Shown: piece after piece, positions 15,994 through 24,898 of the stretch | Numbering within the stretch: position 1 is the first letter of the stretch | How the letters are laid out: each line of letters starts with the position of its first letter | Assembly: GCA_025964325.1 (NCBI GenBank) | Contig: JAOPZA010000052.1 | Coordinates: 1 to 47,574, forward strand | Direction: 5' to 3' | DNA: 47,574 nt | Source: Conexibacter sp. | Lineage (GTDB): Bacteria; Actinomycetota; Thermoleophilia; Solirubrobacterales; Solirubrobacteraceae | Notes under the pieces: generated by a model | Database searches by the model: none | The model's input: the letters and a program-made list of their open reading frames with translations, nothing else | What the model was told of the DNA's origin: nothing | Translations under genes and position numbers: made by a program

Positions 15994-16721
15994 CCCACGA
16001 GCCGCTCCGGCTCCTGCAGCCCGTCGCGGACGTCGCCGAGGAAGCGCGCGGCGTCGGCGCCGTAGAGGATGCGGTGGTCGCAGGTCAGCGTCAGCGTCAG
16101 CTGCTGGACGGCGACGATCGCGCCGTCGCGCGGGACGGCGACGCCGCGCACCGCGCCGACGGCGAGGATCGCCGCCTGCGGGGGGTTGATCACGGCGTCG
16201 AAGTGACGGACGCCGAACATCCCGAGATTCGAGACGGTGAAGGTGCCGTCGGCGAGCGCAGCCGGCGCGATCGTCCGCTCCCGCACCGCCTGGGCGAGCG
16301 CGCGCGTCTCCTGCGCCACCTCCGCGAGCGACTTGCGGTCGGCGTCGACGATCGTCGGCACGAGGAGGCCGTCCTCGGAGGCGACCGCGACGCCGACGTT
16401 GACGTGCTCCCAGAGGCGGAAGGCGCCGCCCTCCTCGAAGGAGCCGTTCACGCGCGGGTGCGCCCGCAGGGCGAGCGCGCAGGCGCGCACGACCATGTCG
16501 TTGTAGGACGGCACGGGCGTGCCGCCTGCGGCCGCCGTCTTCAGCTGCGTCCGCAGGCCAGCGGCCGCGTCCATCTCGACGTCGAGCGCGACCGAGAACT
16601 CCGGCACGCCGGCCTTCGCCTCGACCATCCGGCGCGCGATCGTCCTCTGCGTGCGCGTCAGGCGCTGCGGCGCGCCGGGGCCGCGGCCGTCGACCTCCGC
16701 GGGCGCGCCGAGGTCCGTCAT
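15990..16721 (-). CDS. 2-oxo acid dehydrogenase E2 catalytic core (acyltransferase), no lipoyl domain
   Basis: A 243-residue dihydrolipoamide acyltransferase core. It begins almost directly with the catalytic fold (LTRTQRTIARRMVEAKAGVPEF) and contains VPSYNDMVVRACALALRAHP and TFTVSNLGMFGVRHFDAVINPPQAAILAVG (landmark in part). The active-site segment DHRILYGADAARFL has its histidine near residue 216; a Tyr replaces the Asp of the common HRxxDG form. The lipoyl domain is a separate upstream gene, and I see no peripheral subunit-binding domain. The ATG start overlaps the lipoyl gene stop (ATGA). It is the last gene of the operon and its stop overlaps that of the convergent GntR gene. Confidence 0.92.
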   Translation of the reverse strand: MTDLGAPAEVDGRGPGAPQRLTRTQRTIARRMVEAKAGVPEFSVALDVEMDAAAGLRTQLKTAAAGGTPVPSYNDMVVRACALALRAHPRVNGSFEEGGAFRLWEHVNVGVAVASEDGLLVPTIVDADRKSLAEVAQETRALAQAVRERTIAPAALADGTFTVSNLGMFGVRHFDAVINPPQAAILAVGAVRGVAVPRDGAIVAVQQLTLTLTCDHRILYGADAARFLGDVRDGLQEPERLVG

Positions 16722-16963
16722 GCCGCGAGCTCCTGCGCAATGCGGACGACGACGTCGCCGACGCTGCACTCCTGGCCCTCGCTGACGAGGATCTCGGCGA
16801 TCGTGCCCTCGGCGCCGGCCTCGACCTCGAAGGTCGCCTTGTCGCCCTCGACCTCGACGACCGAGTCCTCCGCGCCGACCCGCTGCCCGACCTCGACCAT
16901 CACGGCGAGGATCTCCACCTCGACCGTAGACATGCCCATCTTCGGGATGTGGACGTCGATCAT
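16718..16963 (-). CDS. Free-standing lipoyl-domain protein
   Basis: An 81-residue single biotinyl/lipoyl domain. The modified lysine is K42 in the hairpin VEGDKATFEVEA, with the flanking glycine rule G-x(about 11)-G kept. MIDVHIPKMGMSTVEVEI is the usual N-terminal strand. It should be the swinging-arm substrate of E1 and of the next gene, the E2 core. In most complexes these are one polypeptide; here an ATGA overlap couples two separate genes. There is no linker or E1/E3-binding domain. No biotin-enzyme genes are nearby, so lipoylation is much the likelier use. Confidence 0.9.
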   Translation of the reverse strand: MIDVHIPKMGMSTVEVEILAVMVEVGQRVGAEDSVVEVEGDKATFEVEAGAEGTIAEILVSEGQECSVGDVVVRIAQELAA

Positions 16964-17937
16964 CGGAGCGCCTCCTTGGTCAACACGGCACGGACCGCCG
17001 TCACGAGCTGCTCGCGGTTCGGCAGCAGCGCGAGCTCGAGCTCGACGGCGAACGGGATCGGCGCGTCGGCGCGCGTGACGCGCTTCGGCGCCACGACGAG
17101 CGGGAACTCCTCCGCCGCCGTCGCGAGCACCTCCGCGGCGAGGCCGCAGGTGCGGTTGGTGTCGTCGAAGACGACCAGCCGGCCGGTCTTCTCGACCGAC
17201 GCGCGCAGCCCCTCCCAGTCGAACGGCAGGATCGAGCGCGGGTCCCAGACCTCGGCCGAGATGCCCTCCTCCGCGAGGTCGGCGGCGACCACGAGCGCGT
17301 CGCGCACGAGGTGCCCGATCGCGACGATCGTGACGTCGTCGCCGGCGCGATGGACGCGGCCGCTGCCGAGCGGGATCGCGTCGAGCTCGTCCGGCACCTC
17401 CTCTCTCGTGCCGAGCACGGCGGCCGGCGCGAAGAAGACGACGGGGTCGTCCTCGCGGATCGCGCCGATCAGCAGCCCGTAGGCGTCGGCGGCGGTCGCC
17501 GGCACGACGGTCTTGACGCCGGCCTGCGCGAAGAGCGCGTAGGGATGGTCGGAGTGCTGCGCCGCGAGCCCCAGTCGCGCGCCGGAGCCGGGGACGATGT
17601 AGGTCACCGGCACGGTCGCCTGCCCGCCCGTCATCAGGCGGAACTTCTGCGCCTGGTTGACGATCGGCTCGAACGCCGTGAACAGCAGCGACGGGATCTG
17701 GTACTCGACGACCGGCCGGTGGCCGGCGAGCGCGGCGCCCATCGCAAAGCCGGTGAAGGCCTGCTCGGAGATCGGCGTGTCGATCACGCGCTGGCGCCCG
17801 AAGTCGGCGACGAGCCCTCTCGAGACGCCGCGCAGGGAGGCGCGCACGTCCTCGCCGATGATGAAGACCTTCTCGTCGCGCGTCATCTCGTCGCGCAGCG
17901 CCTTCGCGAGCGCCTGCTGATATCGCATCCGGGCCAT
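16960..17937 (-). CDS. 2-oxo acid dehydrogenase E1 component, beta subunit
   Basis: A 325-residue transketolase-like E1 beta subunit (pyruvate/branched-chain/acetoin dehydrogenase group). MRYQQALAKALRDEM, VFIIGEDVRASLRGVSRGL and VIDTPISEQAFTGFAMGAALAG form the pyrimidine-binding half; the TPP-activating Glu is in PISEQAF. GARLGLAAQHSDHPYALFA is the usual active-site segment of the family. The C-terminal domain (about 200-325) carries VTIVAIGHLVRDALVVA. The ATG at base 17937 touches the E1 alpha stop by one base (TGATG). Together with E1 alpha it forms the alpha2beta2 decarboxylase. The acetoin dehydrogenase branch looks closest, but substrate is not certain. Confidence 0.93.
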   Translation of the reverse strand: MARMRYQQALAKALRDEMTRDEKVFIIGEDVRASLRGVSRGLVADFGRQRVIDTPISEQAFTGFAMGAALAGHRPVVEYQIPSLLFTAFEPIVNQAQKFRLMTGGQATVPVTYIVPGSGARLGLAAQHSDHPYALFAQAGVKTVVPATAADAYGLLIGAIREDDPVVFFAPAAVLGTREEVPDELDAIPLGSGRVHRAGDDVTIVAIGHLVRDALVVAADLAEEGISAEVWDPRSILPFDWEGLRASVEKTGRLVVFDDTNRTCGLAAEVLATAAEEFPLVVAPKRVTRADAPIPFAVELELALLPNREQLVTAVRAVLTKEALR

Positions 17938-18899
17938 CAGGCCGACACCCCCTGTCGCGGCGCTGGGCCGGTCGCGTACACGTACTCCATCGCGTCGGCG
18001 GCCTGCGGCCGCGGGCTCTCGCGCGCGAACGCGAGCGCCTCCTGCAGCAGCGCCTCGACCTCCGCGTCGACCGCCGCGACGTCGTCCGGCGACATCCGGC
18101 CGCCGGTCACGAGCAGCGGGTCGCGCAGGCGCCAGCGCTCGATCTCCTCGTCGGTGCGGTAGCCGAGCCCCATCGTGCGCTCGGCGGTGTGGTGGCCGAC
18201 GAAGCGGTAGGTCGTGCACTCGACGAAGCTCGGTCCCTCGCCCGCGCGGGCGCGGGCGACGGCGCGCTCGGTCGCCTCGAGCACGACCTCGGCATCCATC
18301 CCGTCGACTCTCTCGGCCGGCATCCCGTAGGCGGCGGCGCGCTCGACGATCGAGCCGGCGGTCGCCTCCTCCTGCGCGAACGAGACGGCGTAGCCGTTGT
18401 TCTCGCAGACGAACAGCAGCGGCAGCTTCCAGATCCCGGCCATGTTCATCGTCTCGTGCAGGACGCCCTGGTTGACGGCGCCGTCGCCGAAGAAGCAGAC
18501 GGCGACGCGGTCGCTCCCGGCCTGGACGCCGGCCCACGCGGCGCCCGCCGCGATCGGGGCGCCGGCGGCGACGATCCCGTTCGCGCCGTAGATCCCGAGC
18601 GAGACGTCGGCGATGTGCATCGAGCCGCCGCGGGCGTGGTTGAGCCCCGTCGTGCGGCCGAGCAGCTCGGCCATCATGCCGCGCACCGCGGCGCCTTTCG
18701 CGATCACGTGCCCGTGGCCGCGGTGGGTGCTCGTGATCACGTCGTCGCGGCGCAGCGCGGCGCAGACGCCGCTGGCGACGGCCTCCTGGCCGATGTACTC
18801 GTGCGTCACGCCCGCGATCTCGTTCGCGTTGACGAGCTCGACGATCTGCTCCTCGAAGCGGCGGATCGTACGCATCGTGCGGTAGAGGTCGCGCCTCAT
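17937..18899 (-). CDS. 2-oxo acid dehydrogenase E1 component, alpha subunit
   Basis: A 320-residue thiamine-diphosphate-binding E1 alpha subunit. The TPP/Mg motif is complete, from GDGAVNQG (138-145) to ENNGYA (166-171). THRGHGHVIAKGA (58-70) and HARGGSMHIAD (88-98) are active-site segments shared with pyruvate and acetoin dehydrogenases. The phosphorylation-loop-like TYRFVGHHT is also present. It overlaps the upstream hydroxyacid dehydrogenase gene by four bases (ATGA). The supply of a 2-oxo acid by that neighbour would fit this enzyme as the next step. Confidence 0.93.
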   Translation of the reverse strand: MRRDLYRTMRTIRRFEEQIVELVNANEIAGVTHEYIGQEAVASGVCAALRRDDVITSTHRGHGHVIAKGAAVRGMMAELLGRTTGLNHARGGSMHIADVSLGIYGANGIVAAGAPIAAGAAWAGVQAGSDRVAVCFFGDGAVNQGVLHETMNMAGIWKLPLLFVCENNGYAVSFAQEEATAGSIVERAAAYGMPAERVDGMDAEVVLEATERAVARARAGEGPSFVECTTYRFVGHHTAERTMGLGYRTDEEIERWRLRDPLLVTGGRMSPDDVAAVDAEVEALLQEALAFARESPRPQAADAMEYVYATGPAPRQGVSA

Positions 18900-19864
18900 C
18901 GCGACACCGGCACCGGGTCGCGGGGTGACTGGCCGGCGAGCACGCGCAGGACGTCGTCGAGCGCGCGCGTGCGCACCTCGGCGAGCGCCTGCTCGGAGAA
19001 CGCCGCCGAGTGGGGGGTGACCACAGCAGACTCCATTCTGAGCAAGGGACTTTCGGGGGAGAGCGGCTCGGCCTCGAAGACGTCGAGGCCGGCGCCGCCG
19101 AGACGGCCGTCGGCGAGCGCCGCGGCGAGCGCGGCCTCGTCGACGATCTCGCCGCGGCTGGTGTTTACGAGCAGCGCGCCGGGCCGCATCCGCGCCAGCT
19201 CCGCGGCGCCGATCAGTCCGCGCGTCGCGGCGGTGAGGGGAAGGTGGATCGAGACGGCGTCGGCCTCCGCCAGCAGCGCGTCTGCGTCGGCCGCGCGCCG
19301 CGCGCCGGCGATCGAAAGGTCGATCTCCTCGACGCCCGGGTCATGGACGAGCAGCTCCATCCCGAACGCCTGCGCGCGGGCGCCGACGGCGCGCGCGATG
19401 CGACCAAAGCCGAGCAGGCCGAGCACGCCGCCGCGCAGGCGCCGCATCTCGCCGAGCTGCGCGTAGGCGAGCCAGCGGCCGTCGCGCAGCGCGCGGTCGG
19501 AGGCGGGCACGCGCCGCGCGAGGGCGAGCAGCAGCGCGAGCGTGTGGTCGGCGACGTCCTCGACGCCGTAGTCGGGCACGTAGAGCACCTCGATCCCCCG
19601 CGCGCGGGCGGCCGCGACGTCGATGTTGTCGTAGCCGCTGCCGCAGCGGGCGATCGCGCGCAGCGCCGGCAGCCGCGCGATCAGCCCGGCCGTCAGCTTC
19701 GCGTGGTAGACGAAGACGGCCGCCGCCTCGCGGCCGGCCGCGGCGATCGCGTCCGCCGCATGGCCGTCGCACTCGGTCAGCGCGACGCCCGCCGAAGCGA
19801 GCGTCGCGCGGTTGGCCGCGTCGAACGGGAAGCGGTCGCGGTCGGTCAGCAGGACCTCGGTCAT
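18896..19864 (-). CDS. D-2-hydroxyacid dehydrogenase, NAD-dependent
   Basis: A 322-residue member of the D-isomer-specific 2-hydroxyacid dehydrogenase family. The Rossmann motif is GLLGFGRIA (149-157). The catalytic trio is present: Arg in NTSRGEIVD, Glu in FEAEPLSPESP and His in VTPHSAAFSE. It interconverts a 2-hydroxy acid and a 2-oxo acid. Sitting directly before E1 alpha with a 4-base overlap, it probably feeds the dehydrogenase complex by oxidising a hydroxy acid; this direction is inferred. Phosphoglycerate dehydrogenase is unlikely because no ACT domain is present. Confidence 0.92.
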   Translation of the reverse strand: MTEVLLTDRDRFPFDAANRATLASAGVALTECDGHAADAIAAAGREAAAVFVYHAKLTAGLIARLPALRAIARCGSGYDNIDVAAARARGIEVLYVPDYGVEDVADHTLALLLALARRVPASDRALRDGRWLAYAQLGEMRRLRGGVLGLLGFGRIARAVGARAQAFGMELLVHDPGVEEIDLSIAGARRAADADALLAEADAVSIHLPLTAATRGLIGAAELARMRPGALLVNTSRGEIVDEAALAAALADGRLGGAGLDVFEAEPLSPESPLLRMESAVVTPHSAAFSEQALAEVRTRALDDVLRVLAGQSPRDPVPVSR

Positions 19865-19871
19865 CGGCCGC

Positions 19872-22800
19872 TCATGGGCGCACCTGGAAGCTGTCGACCT
19901 GCACGATGGCAGCGGTCGCGTCGTAGTTGCGCTCGCCGAGCACCTCCACCGTCAGCGTGTGCGTCCCGCCGGTCGGGAAGGTCGCCTGGTAGAGCGCGGC
20001 CTGCGCGACGTCGGGCCCGCGGTAGCCGTAGGTGTCGACGCGCGCGGCGAACGTCCCGTCGAGCGAGACGTCGGCCTTGCCGCAGGCCGGGCAGAGTCTC
20101 CCGACCCAGGTGATCCGCCGGCCCGTGAAGGTGACGGTCGCGGTGTCGCCGGCGTGCGCGCTGACGTGCGCGACGCCGCCCGAGGAGGCCGTGCTCGACG
20201 CCGTCGACCAGCCGCTGCCGGCGTAGGCGACGGCGCTGTCGCCGTCCTCCTTCACGCTGGCCGCGTTCGTCAGTGCCTGGAAGCCGTCGACGTTGATCGC
20301 GTGCCCGCTCGCGCGCCCCCCGGTCGTGCCCGACTCGACGACCTCGATCGTATGCGTCCCGTTGGTCGGGAACGTCTTCGTGTAGACCGGGATCGACCAG
20401 TTGTCGTCGTCGGGCGCGTAGAGGTCGATCGTCGCGTCGGTGACGCCGTCGATCTTGACCGTCGCCTTGCCCTGGTCGGGGCCGAGCTTCGCGAGCCAGC
20501 TGACCTGGCCGCCGGTGAACGTCCAGCTCGCCTTCGGCGTCGAGGTGCTGGGCGGCGGGTCGCCCTGGTAGGTGACGTAGGGATCCCAGCTGGTCGCGTC
20601 GTTGACGTAGTCGCCGTTGCGGTTGATCTCGAAGCGGATCGCGTCGCCGGCCGCGACCGTCACGTTCGCGACGTTCGCGTCGACCCCGGTCACGTCGTTG
20701 CCGGCGATCGTCGTCGGCCCCCAGATCGTCGTGCCGTTCTTCGTGATCTTCACGATCACGCCGTCGCCCTGGGTGTTCATCTTCGCGGCGTGGCTGGCCA
20801 CGTCGACCGTGCCCGCTCTCGGCGCCACCCAGGTGCGGGCGGTGTCGTTCGCGGAGCCCGGGTGCTCGGCGCCCGGCCAGACGAAGCCGCCGGTGCCGTC
20901 GTGCCACTCGCGCATGCCGAGGTAGCCGCTCGCGCTGTAGGCGGCGATGTCCTGCCACGACGAGCCGACGAGGTCCTGGTAGCGCCAGTCGTTCGCCCCC
21001 TGCGTGGACGAGAAGCCGGTGCAGGCGTCGTGGCAGGAGGTCGAGCTCGACAGCGTTCCGCCGGAGGCGTCCGGGATCCCGGTCGTCACATGCGACCAGC
21101 TGCCGGTGTAGGCGACGCCGGCGTCGGCGTCGTCGGCGGCGACCGTGTCGGCGGTGAAGCCGGGCGCGGTGGCGGCGGCCGATCTGTTGCCGTCGCCGTC
21201 GACGGTCTTGATCACGTACGGCGCGTTCGGCGAGTTGAGGTGCCCGTGGTCGAAGAACGTCGTGCCCTTCGCGACGAAGCCGATCACGTTGCCGAGCAGC
21301 GAGACCTCGTAGCCGCTGACGTGGGTGTCGTCGGTGCCCGCGCCCCAGGTGACCTCGGTGCCCGCGTAGCCCATGTTCGTCGCGATCCGCGCCCCCACGT
21401 GGGTGGGCGCGATCGGCGCGGTCGTGTCCTGGCCGCCGCCGGGATGGTTCGCGAGGCCGATCCAGATCAGCTCGCCGGCCTGGATCGACGGCAGCGTGAC
21501 GCCGTTGGCCATCAGGTCGGCGCCGGTGCGCGAGGCGCTGCCGGAGGCGAGCTGGTAGCGGACGTCGTAGGTGCGTCTCGGGTCGAGGCCCTTCGGCATC
21601 ACCGTGACGGAGCTGCCGGAGCCCGCGCCCTTGTAGACGACGAGCGCGCGCTGCTGATGGCGAGAGACGCGCTCGAACCAGTTGCGGTCGGCGTCGGTCG
21701 CGGTCGGGTGGAACTGGTGCACCCAGCGGCCGGCCACGCCCTGCTCGCGGATGTAGTGGTAGAGGTCGACGAGCTTGCGCATGCAGGCGAGCTTCGTCGG
21801 GTCGCTCGTGTCACCGGTGAAGTCGGGGTTGAAGGCGAGCAGTGCGTTCCACGCCGTCGTGCAGCTGCCGGGGTTCCAGGCGTCCGGGATCCCGCTGATC
21901 TTGTCGGCCGGGAAGAGGCGCGAGGCATCGTAGGACTCGCCGGCGCCGTCGCGGTCGGTGATCGAGAAGCTCGACGTCATCCGCATGAACTCCCAGCTGA
22001 CCTCGTTGCCGCCGCTGTCGACCGCCTGGATCGCGGAGCCGGGGCGGGTGTCGAGGAAGCGCTGCTGGACGCGGCGGAAGGCCTGGTCCTGCGCGAGCTG
22101 CCGGCCGCCGCTCCAGTCGCCGACCGGGCACGAGTCGTTGCGCCACTGGAAGTCGCCCCAGGCGGCCGCTCTGCCGATCAGCAGGTCGCCCATCCAGGTC
22201 TCGGCGGCCGGGTTCGTGAGGTCGATCAGCTTGTCGGCGTACCCGCACGGCGAGTTCGTGGCGAACCAGTCGGGGTGGTCTCTGTAGACCTGCGAATTCG
22301 TGTTCGCGTCGTAGGCCATGAAGTAGACGAGCTGCTTCATCCCCGACTTGCCGAGGTAGTCGACGCTCTGCTTGAAGTCCGGCCCGTTCCAATTGCCGGG
22401 CGTGTCCCACCAGCCGTTGTCGCGGTGGTAGGTGTCCGCGCCCATCGTCTGCAGGTGGCCGGCGATGCCGAAGATCTTCTGCAGCGTCCCGGCCTGGTCC
22501 CACGAGCCCGTCCACTGGCTGCCGTCGTACCAGTAGCCGAGCATCCGGATCGCGCCGAAGTAGGGGTTGCGCGTGTAGTCCCAGAGGTAGCGGTACTGCC
22601 AGTCGAGCAGCCGGTTCGTCATGTCGTCGGTGTCGTTCACGTAGACGGACGTGAACGCCTTCGGGCCGCTCATCACAGCGTTCGGCGCGAGCGACTCGGA
22701 GTAGTTGGGGATGCTCAGCGAGAGGCTGCCGGTGCCGGTGCCCTGGTCGCCGGCGGACATCGCCCAGCGGCCGTCGTAGTCGAAGCCGATCGCGATGCCG

Positions 22801-24098
22801 TCTCTCTGCGTGCGGTTGAAGACGCTGAACCACGGGATGTAGACCGCCGAGGTCTCGCTCCAGCCGGCGTTCGCGCAGCCGGTCGCGGCGTCGAAGTCCT
22901 GGTAGCGCCAGGCGTTCGCGCCCTGCGTCGCGGAGAAGCCGGTCGAGGCGGTGAAGGAGGCGCCGCCGCTGCCCTGGTATCCGACCGTCGGATCCCAGCT
23001 CGTCGCGTCGAACGCCCAGTCGCCGTTGTTGCCGATCACGAAGCGGATCACGTCGCCGGCGGTGACGGCGACGTTCGCCACGTTCGCGTCGATGCCGGTC
23101 GTGTCGCTGCCCGCGATCGTGTGGTTCGACCAGATCGCGCTGCCGTTCTTCGTGATCGAGACGACGACGCCGTTGCCCGACGTGTTCATCTTCGCGACGT
23201 GGCTGGTGATGTCGACGGTGCCGCTGGTCGGCGCCGTCCAGGCGCGCGCCGTGTCGTTCGACGGGCCGGGGTGCACGGCGCCGGGCCAGACGAAGCCGCC
23301 GGAGCTGTCGTGCCACTCGCTCATGCCGTTGTAGCCGCTCGCGCTGTAGGCGGAGATGTCGTGCCAGCCGGCGACGCCGGCCGTGGTCGCGGGGCAGTCG
23401 AAGCTGTCGTAGGAGTCGAACGTCCGCGCGTAGCTGCTCGAGAGCGGCGTCGAGCGCTGCTGCCACGAGTTGTCGACCGCGCGTGCGCCGCTCATCCACG
23501 AGAGCGTCGAGTCGGCCGTCTCGTCGCCCATCACGTGCTGTTCGAGGAACGACGGTCTCGCGAGCGTGTGCGCGCTCGCGTCGGTGTTGCGGATGTCGGT
23601 CCACTCGCGCACGACGCCGGTGCGCGGGTGCACGACGTAGTGCTTCGTCGCGCGCAGGCCGGTGCGCGCGAGCGTCACGTCGAGCTGGATCGCGGCCGCG
23701 CCGCCGACGGTCGTGCTGGCCGCGGAGCCCGACGTGCAGCTCCAGCCGGCGGTCGCGCCGGTGATCGTCGCGCCGTCCCAGTCGAAGCGCAGCTCGCTCG
23801 AGGGCGTGCTCGCGTCGACGTACTCGCGCACCGGGCTGGTCAGCTTGTTCTTGAAGCTGGTCAGCGCGTAGGTGCCCGAGGCGCTCGAGAAGGACAGCAC
23901 CTTCTCGACCGCGGCGGTGCCGATCGTCCACGTGCACGCGTTCGCACCCTGCGTGGCATAGGCATCGCCGACCGTCAACGCGCCGGCATCGGCGGCACCG
24001 GCGGCGAGCACGACGAGCGCGACAGACAGGGCGAGCGCGACCGCTCGCGTGGGATGACGTCGGAGCAGGTGGCGCATGACAGGACGACCCTTCCTCAC
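19872..24098 (-). CDS. Giant secreted clan GH-D (alpha-galactosidase-like) glycosidase with accessory modules
   Basis: A 1408-residue exported protein; GTG at 24098 overlaps the SDR stop (GTGA), while the ATG at 24077 is an alternative. The signal peptide ends near residue 40. The catalytic barrel spans about 490-880: YHRDNGWWD (557-565) is the GH27/36-type DNGW motif, the nucleophile is probably D655 in WRND, and the acid/base D715 in SITDRDG after DSGGNEVSW. An about 130-residue beta module (WHDISAYSASGY to DATSWDP) occurs twice, at 245-375 inside the N-terminal domain and at 1049-1177. A fibronectin-III-like domain lies near 893-975, and two further related beta modules close the protein (1190-1276, 1319-1406). 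It probably cleaves an extracellular alpha-glycoside to feed the ABC importer encoded upstream in the same train. Exact substrate is unknown. Confidence 0.85.
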   Translation of the reverse strand: MRKGRPVMRHLLRRHPTRAVALALSVALVVLAAGAADAGALTVGDAYATQGANACTWTIGTAAVEKVLSFSSASGTYALTSFKNKLTSPVREYVDASTPSSELRFDWDGATITGATAGWSCTSGSAASTTVGGAAAIQLDVTLARTGLRATKHYVVHPRTGVVREWTDIRNTDASAHTLARPSFLEQHVMGDETADSTLSWMSGARAVDNSWQQRSTPLSSSYARTFDSYDSFDCPATTAGVAGWHDISAYSASGYNGMSEWHDSSGGFVWPGAVHPGPSNDTARAWTAPTSGTVDITSHVAKMNTSGNGVVVSITKNGSAIWSNHTIAGSDTTGIDANVANVAVTAGDVIRFVIGNNGDWAFDATSWDPTVGYQGSGGASFTASTGFSATQGANAWRYQDFDAATGCANAGWSETSAVYIPWFSVFNRTQRDGIAIGFDYDGRWAMSAGDQGTGTGSLSLSIPNYSESLAPNAVMSGPKAFTSVYVNDTDDMTNRLLDWQYRYLWDYTRNPYFGAIRMLGYWYDGSQWTGSWDQAGTLQKIFGIAGHLQTMGADTYHRDNGWWDTPGNWNGPDFKQSVDYLGKSGMKQLVYFMAYDANTNSQVYRDHPDWFATNSPCGYADKLIDLTNPAAETWMGDLLIGRAAAWGDFQWRNDSCPVGDWSGGRQLAQDQAFRRVQQRFLDTRPGSAIQAVDSGGNEVSWEFMRMTSSFSITDRDGAGESYDASRLFPADKISGIPDAWNPGSCTTAWNALLAFNPDFTGDTSDPTKLACMRKLVDLYHYIREQGVAGRWVHQFHPTATDADRNWFERVSRHQQRALVVYKGAGSGSSVTVMPKGLDPRRTYDVRYQLASGSASRTGADLMANGVTLPSIQAGELIWIGLANHPGGGQDTTAPIAPTHVGARIATNMGYAGTEVTWGAGTDDTHVSGYEVSLLGNVIGFVAKGTTFFDHGHLNSPNAPYVIKTVDGDGNRSAAATAPGFTADTVAADDADAGVAYTGSWSHVTTGIPDASGGTLSSSTSCHDACTGFSSTQGANDWRYQDLVGSSWQDIAAYSASGYLGMREWHDGTGGFVWPGAEHPGSANDTARTWVAPRAGTVDVASHAAKMNTQGDGVIVKITKNGTTIWGPTTIAGNDVTGVDANVANVTVAAGDAIRFEINRNGDYVNDATSWDPYVTYQGDPPPSTSTPKASWTFTGGQVSWLAKLGPDQGKATVKIDGVTDATIDLYAPDDDNWSIPVYTKTFPTNGTHTIEVVESGTTGGRASGHAINVDGFQALTNAASVKEDGDSAVAYAGSGWSTASSTASSGGVAHVSAHAGDTATVTFTGRRITWVGRLCPACGKADVSLDGTFAARVDTYGYRGPDVAQAALYQATFPTGGTHTLTVEVLGERNYDATAAIVQVDSFQVRP
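20568..20954 (-). repeat. Second copy of an intragenic duplicated module (C-terminal)
   Basis: This part encodes residues 1049-1177 of the glycosidase. It matches the segment at 22974-23366 (residues 245-375) in protein, and in DNA over long runs; a 22-base run around TAGCCGCTCGCGCTGTAGGC is identical at 20923 and 23332. Shared motifs include WPGA-x-HPG, NDTAR-x-W, AKMNT and DATSWDP. Similar modules occur in many secreted glycosidases and polysaccharide lyases. Confidence 0.85.
22974..23366 (-). repeat. First copy of the duplicated module, nested in the N-terminal domain
   Basis: This part encodes residues 245-375. The TQGAN-x-WRYQD motif that precedes the C-terminal copy (about residue 1032) is found after this copy instead (390-401), and a partial TQGAN occurs at residue 49. 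The module therefore seems inserted or permuted within the N-terminal beta-sandwich of the glycosidase. Confidence 0.75.
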
Positions 24099-24898
24099 AG
24101 CAGCGCGCCGCCGTTCACGCGCAGGACGTGACCGGTGACGAAGGTGGACAGGGGACTGAGCAGGTAGACGCAGCCGGCCGCGATCTCCTGCGGCTGGCCG
24201 AGACGGGCGAAGAGCGTGCGCGAGCCGGCGAGCGCCTTCTGCTCGGGCGTCGTCGCGCGCAGCGCGGCGGTCTCGATCGGGCCGGGCGAGAGGGCGTTGA
24301 CGCGCACGCCGGCCGGACCGGCCTCGCGGGCAAGGGACTTCGTCAGTCCGATCACCCCGGCCTTGGCGGCGGCGTAGTGGGCGGCCGGGCTGATCGAGCC
24401 GTACTCGCCGGCGGTCGAGGCGACGTTGACGATCGAGCCGCTGCCGCGCGCGACCATCGCCGGCAGGACCGCGAGGCAGCCGGCCGCGGCGGTGCCGAGG
24501 TTGGCGGCGACGATCCGCGACCAGGCGGTCGCGTCGATCGTCTCGAACGCCGCGATCTCGAACAGGCCGGCGCAGTTGACGAGCCCGTCGACCGGCCCGA
24601 GCTCCGCCGCCACGCGCTCGTGCAGCGCGGCGAAGGCCGCCTGGTCGCTCGCGTCGATCGCGACCGCCAGCACGTCGGTGCCGGCCTCGCGCAGCTCGCG
24701 CTCGACCGGCGCGAGCGCGCCGGCGTCGAGGTCGGTGAGGGCGACGCGCGCGCCGGCGGCGCCGAGCACGCGCGCGGTCGTGCGGCCGATGCCGCCGCTC
24801 GCCCCGGTCAGGATCACGGTGCTGCCGGCGAGCAGCGGCACGTGGCCGCCGACCGCCGCCTCGACGGCGCTCGCCCCTACGGCCACGTCACTGCTCAT
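24095..24898 (-). CDS. Short-chain dehydrogenase/reductase (SDR)
   Basis: A 267-residue classical SDR. The cofactor motif is TGASGGIG (31-38), and the acidic residue in VALTDLDAG favours NAD. The catalytic Ser161, Tyr175 and Lys179 are in place (NVASTAGEYG and HYAAAKAG). The C-terminal LLSPLSTFVTGHVLRVNGGALL is typical. It oxidises or reduces a hydroxyl group of a sugar, polyol or hydroxy acid. It is fused by overlaps to both neighbours: ATGA with the GntR gene and GTGA with the glycosidase. Its place in the train suggests the first oxidation of the imported compound. Confidence 0.92.
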   Translation of the reverse strand: MSSDVAVGASAVEAAVGGHVPLLAGSTVILTGASGGIGRTTARVLGAAGARVALTDLDAGALAPVERELREAGTDVLAVAIDASDQAAFAALHERVAAELGPVDGLVNCAGLFEIAAFETIDATAWSRIVAANLGTAAAGCLAVLPAMVARGSGSIVNVASTAGEYGSISPAAHYAAAKAGVIGLTKSLAREAGPAGVRVNALSPGPIETAALRATTPEQKALAGSRTLFARLGQPQEIAAGCVYLLSPLSTFVTGHVLRVNGGALL

